A DNA stretch of 64,000 bases, taken from Chytridium lagenaria (Eukaryota > Chytridiomycota > Chytridiomycetes > Chytridiales > Chytridiaceae). Under the pieces are notes generated by a model. It saw only the letters and a list, made by a program, of their open reading frames with translations, did no database searches and was not told where the DNA came from. The DNA is taken from contig JAHLKC010000073.1 in assembly GCA_025449115.1 (NCBI GenBank), positions 62,001-126,000 on the forward strand. Reading direction: 5' to 3'. Position 1 is the stretch's first letter. Each line of letters begins with the position of its first letter. This document shows, piece after piece, positions 20,651-36,957 of the stretch. The translations under genes were made by a program, and so were the position numbers.

Positions 20651-23534
20651 ATGTCTCTGATCATCAGTATTGCTGCTTTGTGCGGTGCCGTTGGATCACT
20701 CGCTGCTCCTCAGCTGTCATCATTACCGAGCGCTACCGTTTCTTTAACTCCTACCAGCACCACTGTTTTCTCGGATTCTACACCATCTCCATTGCCGACC
20801 ACCATTTCGGATTCAATTGGTGAGTAACATAAAATCAGAGCTTCTAAACCATGGGAGCTGTGGATAATAACAATTACATTCTCAACAATCTCAGGTGACT
20901 GTGAGCAGCTCAACCCATACACTAATCCCTCCCGGATCACATATGGCACCACCACCCAACTCGAGGCATGTCAAAAGCAATTCGACAACCCCATCTACCT
21001 CGCAGAATTTCGTCGCAGCTTGCGCAGTATGGCCACCGATACTCTCGACTACCACGCTTCCCTTCCCTACCTCAACCAAGTCCAAAAAATCAACTACGAG
21101 TCTGAAGTCCGTTCCATCGCTGACGATACCTCCATTACCACCTACGTTGGGTTGGTGAACAAAGTCAGGGAGTTGGGCCAAACTCTGGGCTTTAAGACGC
21201 TTCCGAACATTGGATCATGTGGTTCGGCGTTTCATGTGATTCAGCCGTGGGCACTGGTAGCCTCACCGACGGTATCGGGGAAGGCTCCAACCGTAACGAT
21301 TGCAGAGGCATCGATTGCGGCTTTTAATGTGATGGACTTTAGTATCTTCCTGGATGAGGGAGGTTTCAACCGGTTTTTCCAGACAAGTGTTCCCAATGGA
21401 GTTTCCTCATATAAGGGCTACGTGGTTGAGAGCATCAACGGAAAAGCTCCTTTGGTAAGCAAGACTACTTCATGAATTGACCTTTTCTAAATAATCGTCT
21501 CCCTTGTTTATTTACCGTCCACCTTAAAAAAGGATCTGGCGAAGGACATTTTTGCAGGTGACAAAGTCATAGGTCCCTCCAGCGCCTTCAGCTCTGCCGT
21601 CTTCTTCAACCGTACTCTCTCTATTCAGAACGGTTTTTTATCACAATGGGACCGACCTTACATGAGCACCTTCTTCCAAAAAGACGTTTCCTACAAGCTT
21701 CGCAACCCAACCACCAACGCCGTCGTTGAACTTACGGTTCCCTGGCTCGTAGCACCTGACGACGACTATTTCGTCAGCGAAAATTTCAGTATCGTGTTTA
21801 ACGCTGTCCTTCCACGCTGCTTCGCCATCTCTTCCTCTTCTGTAGCGATGGGTTCAGACGTCGAACCCATTTCAACACACCCGATCGACGTTCTTACTCA
21901 CGTCCCACCCGTCGTCTCACGCCGACCCTACTCTTGTGCATCGTTTATCCAAACGTCAATCGGAGTCAGCGCTAAGTGCATCGTTACGTGCTGCAATGCC
22001 AAACCTTCCGGCGAACAGCGAGAGGCCTTTGTTGCGTATTTAGTGGACAGCACGACTATGGCCATCATGCTTAGCACTGAAAATCCTTATCCAATTGATG
22101 CGGAGTCTGATTCTGGGAGTTTGAGAGTTATCAGACAGCGTACTTTACAGCGCTTGCGGCGGATGTCAGGAGGGTGAGGGAGCAAAATCCTGGAGTGAAG
22201 AATCTTATAATCGATGTTACAAGGGGTTCTTGGCAGTGTGATCATCATGTCATCATTAAGGTACGCCGGGTCACGCACACCATTTCTGTCATCTTTACAT
22301 ATTGCGTCGGACTTGCTTTTACATTTAATACCTCCTTATTGTTTCCTTATCTATTTTTTCTCGTTGTTTTTTTCTTTAATTGGCGATCGCCGACCTGCCT
22401 CTTTTTTGTCACCATATACTGTTTTCTATTATATTTTCACTAACGTCTTCCTCTTCCAGTATCTTCTCGGTGACTTCAAACCTCTCGAGTACACCGTCCG
22501 TCTAACACCTCCCGTGGAACGCATTCTCAGCTCGAAACTTGACGCTCGATTTGATATCTTATTCAACCCCGATTTCAACGGCAACTCTCGGATGCGTCTC
22601 AAGACCACTGAAAACGTGACTTTCACATCAACTCTGAGCAACACAAGTTTTCGCCCCGATTTTACTTGACGAGGTGCGATAAATTTGAGCGAAAGTATGC
22701 GGGATATTTACCGAGTTTGGGGAATGCGACGTTTACAAAGGCGAACACAATCATTGTTCCGATGGAAATTGCTTTTACGGGTGTGATGAGTTTATGCAGT
22801 GAGTGTCTGCTTAACATCTTTACTTTACATTTCATCTCTTTTCCCCTTTCATATCCTTATTATTTTGTAATTGATCACGTCTTTTTCACCTTCCGTCTTT
22901 CTCTTCATTTCTTTTCACCGACTGTTCCCAAATTCTCATCATTCCATTTTTCTCATTCTTTACGCACTTCTTTCCGGCAACTAAACTCCATGAAATCTCT
23001 AACATCCTTACGTAGTATCGCCCGCACCCAATTCAACCTCAAAACCTACGTCTACGGCCGCACCACTAAAACCCCTTTCCCTCCCTCCCTCACCTTCTAC
23101 CACTCATTCGCCGCCTCCGTCCTCTCAAACACGCACAGCAACATCCTCCCCATCTCAACCTCTGCCTGGCCATCCCGAGCCTGGTCTTTCCGCGCCAACG
23201 CTCGAATTCCCGCCATGAATGTGTTTGAACCCGACTCGCCGGTGGAGGCTGGAACGGTGCCTGTGAATATGGTGAAGGCGGTGGACGCGGATGGAATTTT
23301 AGAGGGGATGTTGTATGGAGATTGGCCGATGAATGTGTGGAAGGTTGCGGCGGGGAGAATGGTGGAGGGGAAGAAATCGAAGAGCTGGAGGTGGAGGCTG
23401 GGTTTGGCTTCGTTTTTGCAGGTGAACATCTTTTTGCCCTCGTTCTTTTTTTTGGATCATATCTCTCTCAAAATATCTTCTGACTATTTCTTATAGCCAT
23501 CACTGCTGGTATCGTTGCGTTCGTGTCAATGTGA
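20651..23534 (+). CDS. Secreted S41/CPAF-like peptidase-fold protein, copy C (probable pseudo-peptidase)
   Basis: It is the plus-strand full copy. Six exons with clean GT-AG junctions are 20651-20819, 20895-21454, 21533-22260, 22460-22798, 23016-23421 and 23497-23534. The start at 20651 gives the signal peptide MSLIISIAALCGAVGSLAAP. The core motifs match A and B: DYHASLPYLNQVQKINYESE, FHVIQPWALVASPTVSGKAP, VVESINGKAPL, STFFQKDVSYKLRNPTTN, VKNLIIDVTRGSWQCDHHV, GNCFYGCDEFM, RTQFNLKTYVYGRT and YGDWPMNVWKVAAGRM. The tail is EAGFGFVFA joined to the mini-exon AITAGIVAFVSM. As in the other copies, Gly occupies the expected Ser site and VRELGQTL replaces the DGH region. Single-base breaks occur near 21900, 22020, 22105, 22625, 22758 and 23390; the residues beyond each still match the other copies. 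Confidence 0.67.
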
Positions 23535-24213
23535 GACACGCAACAGTTGGTTTCGGTTTTCCTTTTCTCCAAGTCGAAGATAATTTTAGGAATTTTCTCC
23601 CTCTATGCCCAATTGCAAATAAACTTCATATTCCAACGCGAACGAGATTTAAACGGATATCACTCTCATCTTATTATTATCTTTTGACCCACATAATCGT
23701 GTTTACTCGTCGTCATTTGAATGATTACTCGTAGTCATTTGAACTTAAAGCTATTTCAATAATCAATTAATATGATATCCAAACCAAAAAAAACCATTTA
23801 CGGAAGAACCAAAAAACGCAACTAAAAAACCCTTCAACTTTCCAACAGCGATCACCACCGCAAAACATAAATAGGTGAAGAGAGCCAAATAAACAAAGAA
23901 CAAGATATGGCACGTGTGGGGAATACAACATGAAATCACGCCAGGAAAACAACAAGCAGCAAGCAGAATGTTCGAAAACGGACTTAAAAAAAGACAGGGG
24001 ATAGGTTGGGGACGTAGTTACAGATCAACAGGGAGAGTTAAAAGACAAGGATAATTAATGGACGATACAAAAAAATACGCGACAGAAAGTGCATGCAACG
24101 GTAATGCTTCCAGAAAAGCTCAGGGCAAGTAGTGAATTAAAAATAGCCGCCCCTTCTTCAAGGATCTCGGCAAAGCCCAACGAATAATATGAAAAAAAAA
24201 AGTAAGTTTCAGC
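23535..24213. other. Spacer after S41 copy C
   Basis: AT-rich 3' flank of copy C and of the minus-strand gene beyond. No gene is seen. Confidence 0.6.
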
Positions 24214-25831
24214 TCACGCTCGTACTCTTCTTAGAAGGCTTCCATCCCAAAAACCTCCAAAAAGAAAAACTCTTTTTCCCCTTCTTTTCCCCACCATCCG
24301 CCGGGACAACATCACTACGTACTCCGAGTTCTCCATCGTGGCCTTTTTCTTCTCCAAATCCACTTCAACACTCTTTCTTTCCTTCTTCTTGGTCTTCTTC
24401 TTCATCATCCCCCCAAACAACGTTTCCTTTCGTTCGGCAACCCAGAAGCATCAGAATCCTTAAACAAATCCTTCTTATCAGAATCCAAAACCTCCACCCC
24501 ATCCGGCTGCGGGAATGTATTGGCCCTTCGTGCCGCCTTCATCTTCTGAAACGAAGTCTTTCGATGCAAACTCCTCTTCTTTGCCCGTCTCCCCAACGAA
24601 TCCTTACTCCCCCTCGTCGGCGTCATCTTATCAGCAGTAGACCCAATGATTGTCTTTGCAGGTGCAGTAACCCGTCTTGGAAGCCCCGCCGAAAACGCCT
24701 CCTGGAACGAGAATCGAGGTTTTGCGAAACGTGTCGTGCCACGTTTCTTGAGCGGATCTGCATCTTCGTTGGAGGGAATAATAGGGGACATTGGTTTGGA
24801 TGGCGTTGAAATGCTGGGACGGTCATTCGGGAAAGAGGAGGATTGGAAGGATAGAGTGGCGTCGGAGCTTGCGTGGGCGACACAGAGATCACGGTGGGAG
24901 TGGCACCACGATCGGGGTAGTTAAGGTAGATGTAGTTGCGTCTGAAGAAGCGGGTGCGGGATGAAGTGATGAGTTAATGTTTGACTGAGCCTGCGCGAAA
25001 GAGTGTTTTGAATAACGGAGTCATCGCAATCAGGGGTTCTTCCACGAGTAGAACCAGCGGATCGATGTTCCGAGGTTTTATCGCAAGAGCTATCGGCGAC
25101 AGCGGTTGAACCATCGGTGACGTGCTTTGGTTGCCGGGTTGAGCGGGGGATGGAGGCCGAAGCTGTTGGATGCTGACAGACTCGCGACGCCATGCACGAG
25201 AGACTCGGGAAGCGGGTTGAGGTGGTTTTGATTGTTGCATGCGTTGAAGAGTTTCTGCGGAAGGAGGAAGGCGTGATACTTCGTCACCAAAGATCTCGAC
25301 CTGTTTAAAAAAGTGGATGTGGTTCAGTAGGATTCATGACACAACTGCAAAGCCAACGCGCATGCTCACCTCGCCGAGAAGTAGTTGAAGCTTATGAAGA
25401 GCGCTATTAACAGATGGTTTATCGACCGCCTCGTTGACACATCCATTCAGGTTTAAATCGAGCTCCGGGGTAGGAAAGATGGGTGAAGTAGGAGGTGGGG
25501 GAATATTGTCCGTCCGTTCGGCCTCATAGTGTTTCACCTCATGCTCCTCCAAACTTTCAGATCCAGCACTGGAAGTGCGAGACTCCAAAGACTTTACAGA
25601 GTATATGCTCGCGAACCGCGAGAGGGCTGTTGAGCGTAACTTTGAGGTAGACAGCTTACGCCTGTACCTCGAATCGAGAGTATTGGACTGTCCATCATCG
25701 TCTTCCATGATAATTGCGTTATCGTCGATATATTCACCTTGAGTGCAGTTGGACATGTAGCGACGGGAGTGGGGAGGGTAAGAGTCGGATGCGGTATCGT
25801 TTAATGTGTTCTGATGTGGGAAGTGCTGCAT
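24214..25831 (-). CDS. Hypothetical Ser-rich protein with a basic C-terminus
   Basis: I do not recognise this gene. From the start at 25831 (MQHFPHQNTLNDTASDSYPP) it encodes a Ser/Thr-rich, probably disordered N-terminal half with an acidic patch (IIMEDDDGQ) and a short helical piece HKLQLLLGE. A GT-AG intron lies at about 25370-25300. The continuation VEIFGDEVSRLPPSAETLQRM runs into Pro/Ser/Gln-rich sequence, then a basic segment with many Lys/Arg (about 24790-24400, KKRSLHRKTSFQKMKAARRA) and a Lys-rich tail ending at 24214. Frames change near 25190, 24900 and 24410, so the exact structure is uncertain. The basic C-terminus would suit a nuclear or nucleic-acid-associated protein, but this is a guess. 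Confidence 0.45.
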
Positions 25832-26630
25832 GACACCTCTTGAGAGTATTTTACAAGGGTTTTTTTTTTTTTTTTTTTTTTTGTGGCTCCACCAATTTTC
25901 TTATCTCTTGAGATGGGTGGTCCACGGAGCAGAGTGAACGGGGAAAAATAGCCTCAGAGCCAATGTAACGAGGTTAATAGATGAGCAGATGCTGCCCTTT
26001 AAGAGGTGTATATGGTGATCTCTTGACGTTACTAATTTAGTGTGATGGCGCAAAGAGTTTTTTGCTTTAACGACGGAAACCTGCAAGCTGATGGATGGAT
26101 GGAAATAACGAGTCCGTGAGGTAATGACGGCAGGGGTTTGATGAGGGTGACTGATAACTTGTTGAGGATCAGAAGGGATGGATGAGGATAAGGAGGATGA
26201 GTTTATTTTATTTCTGTCTTGATGAGCCAGCCGCATCATCGCATGTGCTCTTATCGTTTTCTTAGTCCGAACAATCAATAATTCAACCATCAGCCCCACG
26301 CACCGTCTTCTTTCTGCCAATCAGAAAAAAGAATCGAAAGATTTTTCCAACTTCCGCATCCGATAGATTTGAGAAAAATAAAAGTCATGAAATAGTAAAT
26401 AAAATGCATCGTGGAAAATGCAGAGAACGAATGTCATAAACTCATAATAACGTATAGGCGTCTGTTAAAATTTCACTTGATTCAACATTAACAAAAAGAA
26501 AAAAAAGATTCAACCCATCAACAACAGTATATCGGGGAATGTACAAAACCTATAGCTCAAAGGGGTATGATAAAATAACGCTACAACAAAACGTGGACGA
26601 AAAAGCAACAAACAGCCGCAACGCCCTCCA
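25832..26630. other. Spacer with a 20+ bp poly-T tract
   Basis: This is the region between the Ser-rich gene and the 3' end of MSH2. It starts with a poly-T run at 25860-25882. A 139-codon minus-strand frame (25901-26320) has no recognisable features and is probably not a gene. Confidence 0.5.
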
Positions 26631-31396
<4,766 letters not shown>

Positions 31397-31910
31397 GGTG
31401 GAAAATGTGTGGGATTAAGAATACAAAGAATCGAGGAGCGACGTAAAGGTCTGGATAGCTGTAATGAAAGGATGTTCTGGGAGTGACGTCTTTGGGTTTC
31501 AGGTATGCAACGCGGGGGAGATGATGATTTGGCCAAAGCGACAGATGGGAAAATGGAGGTTTGGAAGATGAGAGGTCCGACCAGTCCGACTTTTTATTGT
31601 AACGTCAAAAAGATTACAGCTTTTTGCATGCCAAAAAAAAGCAATAAAAAAAAAAACGCACGTTAATATTTAAAACATTGCGCATTCGATACGAAACCCA
31701 CGTCATGCCATTTACCAAAACACTTGTTCGCACTCATCGTAACTACAACAAACTCCTGAAGGTTTTGCTGAAAAAATACGTCCATCAAAAACAACCACAA
31801 ACAAAAGAATCATCTCATATATTCTCAATCGCATCCATCCACATTACCAAAAACCCCATTCCCTTTGTCAAAACCAAATCCCACACATCATCACAACAAA
31901 TCCAACCTCA

Positions 31911-33693
31911 TCACAACAAATCCAACAAAATCGGTTTCAAAACCATTTCCAAATCCTCCTCCACCACATCCGGCGCCAATAACTGCACTTCCGGACCTCT
32001 CACCCCCTTCACACACTGCACAACCACAAAATCGGGTGGTTTGAATTCCCTCATCCGTTTCTCCCACGCCTCGTCGGAAGGAAGGGGTGGATCGGGGTTA
32101 GGGCGTTTGGCGGCGAGGGGTGGGGGTGCCGGGGATGTGGACGGGAAAGCGTTGACCAAGCGATGTGGCCGGGATGGGTGGGGAAGATGGGAGGGGGTGG
32201 GGAGATGGCGCGGTCGCGTTTTATGGAAACGGGGTTTGCGGGTGCGTTGCTGATGTTCGGTTTTTCTGATGTTGGTGGAATTGATGATGCGCTTTTAGGG
32301 GGGTTGATGGACGGTTTAGGGTGAGATGACGACGCAGTGGGACGAGATGGCGGTTCCGCGAATCTGATGGTCGAAATGGCGTGTTAAGGGGTTGCGGTTG
32401 TTTACGGGAATCCATGGTGGAATGCGTTGCCAACGATGGACGAGAATCAGATTGGAATAGCGTGTTGGGGTGCGCTGGCGTGTTTGGGTGTGCTGAAGAA
32501 GGTGCAGGTCTTTTTAGAGAATCAGGTTGGATTGACGTTGACGATGAATGACGTAAATCAGACTGAAATGGCGGATTAGGATGTGGTGAGGGTACGTGCG
32601 GTTTTCGGGATTCCGAGTGAAATGACGTTGACAAAGAAGGTCGTGAATCCGGTTGAAACATGGAGTTGGTACGTGATTTTGGATCCGTTTGGAACAACGT
32701 GTTTGTGGATGAAGGGTGATTTTTCCGAATGTCAGGTTGAACTGACGACGATAAAGGTTTATTCCAGGGATATGATCGCGAGTCAGGTGAGTTGAATGCG
32801 GGATTTTCGTGCTGTTTCCGTGGCACTGATGACGGTTGGTTTCGTGTGTCCAAGTGAAGGTTGTTTTGAAGAATAGGTTTAGGGTGAGAGTCGATGGGTT
32901 TTTTAGGCTCGGGAAAGGGTTTATTGGAAGGATTTTGAAAGGGAAGATGGGGTTGTGCGAATGAAGTTGTGGGTTTGACGATTGTAGAGGATTGTGCGGA
33001 TGAAGATGTGGGTGGGAGGTTGAAGAGGGTGCAAATGAAGTGGGTTGACGAAATGACGTTGAGGGACGTGCGGGACTGTGTGATTGTATAGGACGAAAAG
33101 GTGTCTCAGATAAGACGGATGAAGTGCTGGTGAATGTGCGGTTAACGGGTGGATTGACGGGACGAAATGATGTGGAGGTGGATATTGTTGAAGATGATGT
33201 GGTTTGATGATGTGTTGATTGTTGAATGGTGGACGTTGATGTTGTGGATTGGATAGAGTAGGGGACGGACGTTGTGGTGCATTTGATGATGAGTTTGGTT
33301 GAGCCCATGAGGTTGTTGGTCGAATGGATCCAGTTGTGGATGGACGGGGAGGTGCACCTCCAACAGGGCCTCGAAATGTCGACGGTACAGATGTGGACGC
33401 CAGAGGATTCTTGAGGCCGGGATTTGATGCCGCTATCACAGAATTACCGGCGACGGCTACACCATTCGAATTCCTCCCAATCCCCGTTGACGCAGCCATC
33501 CCACCCGTATTCCCAATTCTACCCGAATTCGCTCCCACATCGGCCGCGTCTCCTTTCCCCCTATTCCAAGGCCTCGACCCCCTGAACTCGGTCTCGCATC
33601 ACTCTTTCCAGTTGCATCCAACCAAAACCCTAATCCGTTTGTCGTAGTGGTCGCAGAAGGTGGCGTCACAGGCCGATCGTGCTTCTTGTCCAT
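31911..33693 (-). CDS. Hypothetical disordered Ser/Pro/Thr-rich protein with short repeats
   Basis: No family is recognised. The proposed start (33693) gives MDKKHDRPVTPPSATTTTNG, then Gly/Ser/Asn-rich sequence (GANSGRIGNTGGMAASTGIG). A long Pro/Ser/Thr/His-rich tract follows, with degenerate repeats of the type FQSDSRPSLST and FHSESRKPH (about 20-22 residues, 32850-32400). The only ordered-looking part is the C-terminus, DEAWEKRMREFKPPDFVVVQ through EEDLEMVLKPILLDLL, ending at 31911. The reading frame changes several times in the repeat tract (near 33480, 33190, 32920 and 32220), either assembly errors or unrecognised introns. It lies head-to-tail upstream of MSH2 on the same strand. It may be a scaffold or cell-surface type protein, but nothing in the sequence decides this. 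Confidence 0.45.
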
Positions 33694-33872
33694 GACAGCG
33701 ACATGCAAAGAAAAAAGTGTCGAGACAATTCGGACGTTTTTTGACTTTGCTTATAGATACTGAACGAAAACATCCATGTTGAGTAATTCTTATTTAAAAT
33801 GCGTTCCAAGAAAAAGCAAAGGCGACGCAAAGTCATATCAACGCTTAGGATAAAGTAACTGCAGGTTTTTGA

Positions 33873-34181
33873 TTAATTTGTTAAACTCATCAGTTTTCGA
33901 ATGTCTCTATGCATACGGTTGGCCTCACCCTTGACCCGACGCGACATCTGAACGTACACATCGTGTATGAGCCATCCAAGGAGAAATGAAATGGGGTTTA
34001 GACGAAAATGGGGTGCAACTATCGGTAATTTGTTGGCTTCAACCACAACTTGGCGACATTTGAACACATCGTCTAAGAGACACGAGAAATCAAAATGGGG
34101 AGTCGCAGCGTTTAGTTTGTAGCAGAGGAAACAAACGAGTAGAAAGGTGACGAGTTTAACGTGATCAGCGCATACACTCAT
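33873..34181 (-). CDS. Small hypothetical protein with an N-terminal hydrophobic segment
   Basis: The 102-codon frame starts MSVCADHVKLVTFLLVCFLC, a plausible signal or anchor segment. A mixed hydrophobic/charged body follows, with a second hydrophobic stretch (PISFLLGWLIHDVYVQM) and a basic tail. I recognise no family. Its base composition is more gene-like than the spacers around it, but no introns or homologous motifs support it. Confidence 0.3.
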   Translation of the reverse strand: MSVCADHVKLVTFLLVCFLCYKLNAATPHFDFSCLLDDVFKCRQVVVEANKLPIVAPHFRLNPISFLLGWLIHDVYVQMSRRVKGEANRMHRDIRKLMSLTN

Positions 34182-35316
34182 CGATGGTGAACGCTATGAT
34201 AATCCAAAACACGATCATCTCCATTTTACTTAGTCATTCAGGTTTATTTTTTTCGTGGTTCAGAGTATTCATAATATAAACGAGGTTGATAGAATACTTT
34301 TCTTTTTTTCGTTGCCCAGAGTACTCACATTATAAAAGAGGTTGGTCATTTCAACATGCGCTTTTTGTCATGTCCTTCTCCACTCCACCAAGCATCCATC
34401 ATGAACCACATCCACCATAATCTAGATTCTATTCTCCATCTTCATAACTCCTCTCTGGAAAGAAAGGCTGAGTACCCTGGATAAATATTGAACGAGAAAT
34501 CCAAGATAGTGGGTACACTTGGGAAACCGAGATTATCACTGACAATCCCTATTCAACACGAAAAAAAAGATCCAACTTTATCTCAAATTCCATAGATTCC
34601 ATTCCTTTGTTGCGCACTTTCCATCCACCATCGACCAGTCCGTCATCCATCGGTTGGTTAATGAATGACGGACTCGAGCGAGTCCATGAAAAACAGAGTT
34701 CAATATAATAGTCAAGCTATAGGTTGTACACAGCACCCCCTCCAAACTGCGCTCTTTAAAAAATCGAGAAATAATTTTTTATTTCAAAATCACAAAAAAT
34801 AGAGGCAAGCACCCCTTTATCAATAAGTCATCACAACACAAGCAACACACGCACACAAGAAAATAGGAACGAAAGACGGCCTCTTGCGATCATCATCACC
34901 AGCATCATCATCGCCTCATTTCATTTCAAGTTGAGACCTACGGGATTGGCTACCCATTTACGAGGACTAAACTTCACAAACCCGATCCCGTCAAAAAAAG
35001 TAACAAAAACAAAAGGATACACCATCATAAAAAGCATATCAAACAAGGCAGAACCACACATAGGGTGTTCTATCCACCACGTCACTCCAACTCCTTCCCA
35101 TCACCCGAACCCCACCGAACCGTTTGAGCTGGCATCAACGATAAAAAAAAATCGGCCCCAACTTCCTCAAACCATCATCAAACATCACCATCCACACTGG
35201 CCTCTTCACATCACTCTCCACCAAGGCTCCCGCCAGTCCCTCTCCATCCCCCTCCAATACATCCTCTAGCACCTCTTCCTTCAGATACCACCAAGCATCA
35301 CAAGACAAATACTACG
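34182..35316. other. Spacer upstream of the CTD-phosphatase gene
   Basis: About 1.1 kb with simple-repeat and pyrimidine-rich sequence, including the inverted repeat at 34638-34685. The frame at 34931-35269 is Pro/His/Thr-rich low complexity and is not called. The last part should be the promoter of the plus-strand phosphatase gene. Confidence 0.5.
34638..34685. repeat. Compound inverted repeat (two overlapping hairpins)
   Basis: GTCCGTCATCCAT (34638-34650) is the near-inverse of ATGAATGACGGAC (34661-34673), 12 of 13 matching with a 10-base loop. The right arm runs directly into GGACTCGAGCGAGTCC (34670-34685), which has 7-base arms around AG. Confidence 0.75.
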
Positions 35317-36957
35317 ATGGCGGGTCCAGAGTCTCTTATTACGCAGGTGCAGCAGAATCAGGAGGAGGAGGGGTCGTGGGGGCCGAAAGGGGTGATTACG
35401 TCGGTTGATCGGGGTACTGCAAAGACTTTACGTGAGTGTTTTTTTTTTTTTTTTTTTTTTTTGTTTTTTTTTTAGAGTTGGGTTGGTGGGAAGTTGGTCG
35501 AGAGTGAATCGTTTGCGGAGGAGAGGGCGGGAAGATCGAGTGGAGAGAAGGGTCAGAGTCCGAGCGCAGTGGGACATTGGAGAGGTTGGGCGGGTTTTTG
35601 CGAGTGATGGGGAGTTGTTAAGGAATTTATACTTTTAGTCAATCTATTCGCGAACGTCAGATATTTTACAATGCTATTCGCGAGTGATAGCGAGCAGATT
35701 TATAATAATATTTGATAATCACTTTTATTTATGCCCGTAGGGCGTCGTAGTTTAATTAGTTGTTAAAAAAAAAGAAGCCTGCTTTAAGATTATATCTCAC
35801 ACTGTTACAATTAAACACACTCACCGGTCTATACTAAATAATAAAACAGGCACCATCTCCACTCAACCCACAACCTCTGCACCCATGACCTCATCTCCAT
35901 CCTCCAACACCAGCACCCCCTCACAACAACAACAGCAGCAGCAACAACAAACAACAACAGCGCACACAACAACCCTCACACCAACAACCTTCATCAACAC
36001 CTCTCGGATCCGCCTTCTCACGTCTCTTTTGCTGCTGCTCCCCATCAGGCGGTGGAAGAGTGGATCGCGGTGATCATCACGAACTCACACCAACGAGTAA
36101 AGAAAAGGGGGGACTGGGAAAATCATTGTCAAATCTGCCGTCGCGCAACCCACCAAAAGGCTGCAGGTACCCTCCTCCCACTCCTGTTCATTCTCCTAAC
36201 CATTTTTTTTTTTTTTTTTTTTTTGGTGCATAGGAAAAGAAATGGCTTCTTAAACCGCTCGTGATGGAAGATATGGGCAAGAAATGTCTTGTCCTTGATC
36301 TAGATGAAACCCTTGTCCACAGCTCATTCAAACCCGTCCCAAACGCAGATTTCATCATCCCCGTTGAGATTGATGGACAGATTCATAATGTTTATGTGTT
36401 GAAACGTCCGGGTGTGGATGTGTTTTTACAGAGACTTGGAAGACAGTTTGAGGTGGTGGTGTTCACTGCGAGTTTAGCAAAGGTTAGTGATGATCCTATC
36501 TTTTCCTTTATTATTATTTTTTTTGTTTTGATTTGGATTGGGTTGTTAACAGATACGGACTCTTTTTTTCTTTTGCAATTGTTTCTAGTACGCCGACCCC
36601 GTTCTCGACATGCTCGATAAACACCGTGTTGTCAAACACCGGCTCTTTCGCGAATCCTGTCTCCACCATAAAGGCAACTATGTCAAGGTAAGCCCCTCAC
36701 CCCTTCCTCCCTCGTTTTCAGTCTAACTCTGTTTACTCTGATAGGATCTAAGCCAGCTTGGTCGTGACCTTAAAGACGTTATTATTCTTGACAACTCCCC
36801 CGCGTCCTACATATTCCATCCTACAAACGCCATCCCCATCTCCTCTTGGTTCAATGACCCGAATGATACGGAGCTCTTGGACTTGATACCGTTTTTGGAG
36901 GATTTGAAGCTGGTGGAGAATGTGATGAGTGTTTTATCGAATGATGCTAGTGATTAG
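35317..36957 (+). CDS. FCP1/SCP-type protein phosphatase (CTDSP / Psr1-like)
   Basis: The encoded enzyme is an Mg-dependent aspartate phosphatase of the HAD superfamily. Relatives act on RNA polymerase II CTD (SCP1) or in sodium-stress signalling at the plasma membrane (yeast Psr1/Psr2). The catalytic motif DLDETL lies at about 36297-36314 in [64 protein letters not shown] and [19 protein letters not shown] complete the domain. The stop is at 36955-36957. Exon 1 is 35317-35431 ([13 protein letters not shown]); a long intron with a poly-T tract follows, then a poly-Gln/Thr linker and a cysteine triplet ([12 protein letters not shown], about 36025), which resembles the palmitoylated Cys cluster of Psr1 and would place it at a membrane. 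Three introns interrupt the domain region. The phase at the junction near 36170-36235 is off by one, so one more indel is likely there. Confidence 0.85.

Noticed and set aside
25901..26320. 139-codon minus-strand frame upstream of the Ser-rich gene
   Set aside because: No recognisable features, and it lies in a spacer next to poly-T; probably chance.
32583..33647. Plus-strand frames opposite the disordered protein gene
   Set aside because: Mirror-strand shadows of the Ser/Pro-rich minus-strand coding region.
34931..35269. 112-codon His/Pro/Thr-rich plus-strand frame
   Set aside because: Low-complexity CA-rich spacer upstream of the phosphatase gene; no start context or motif.
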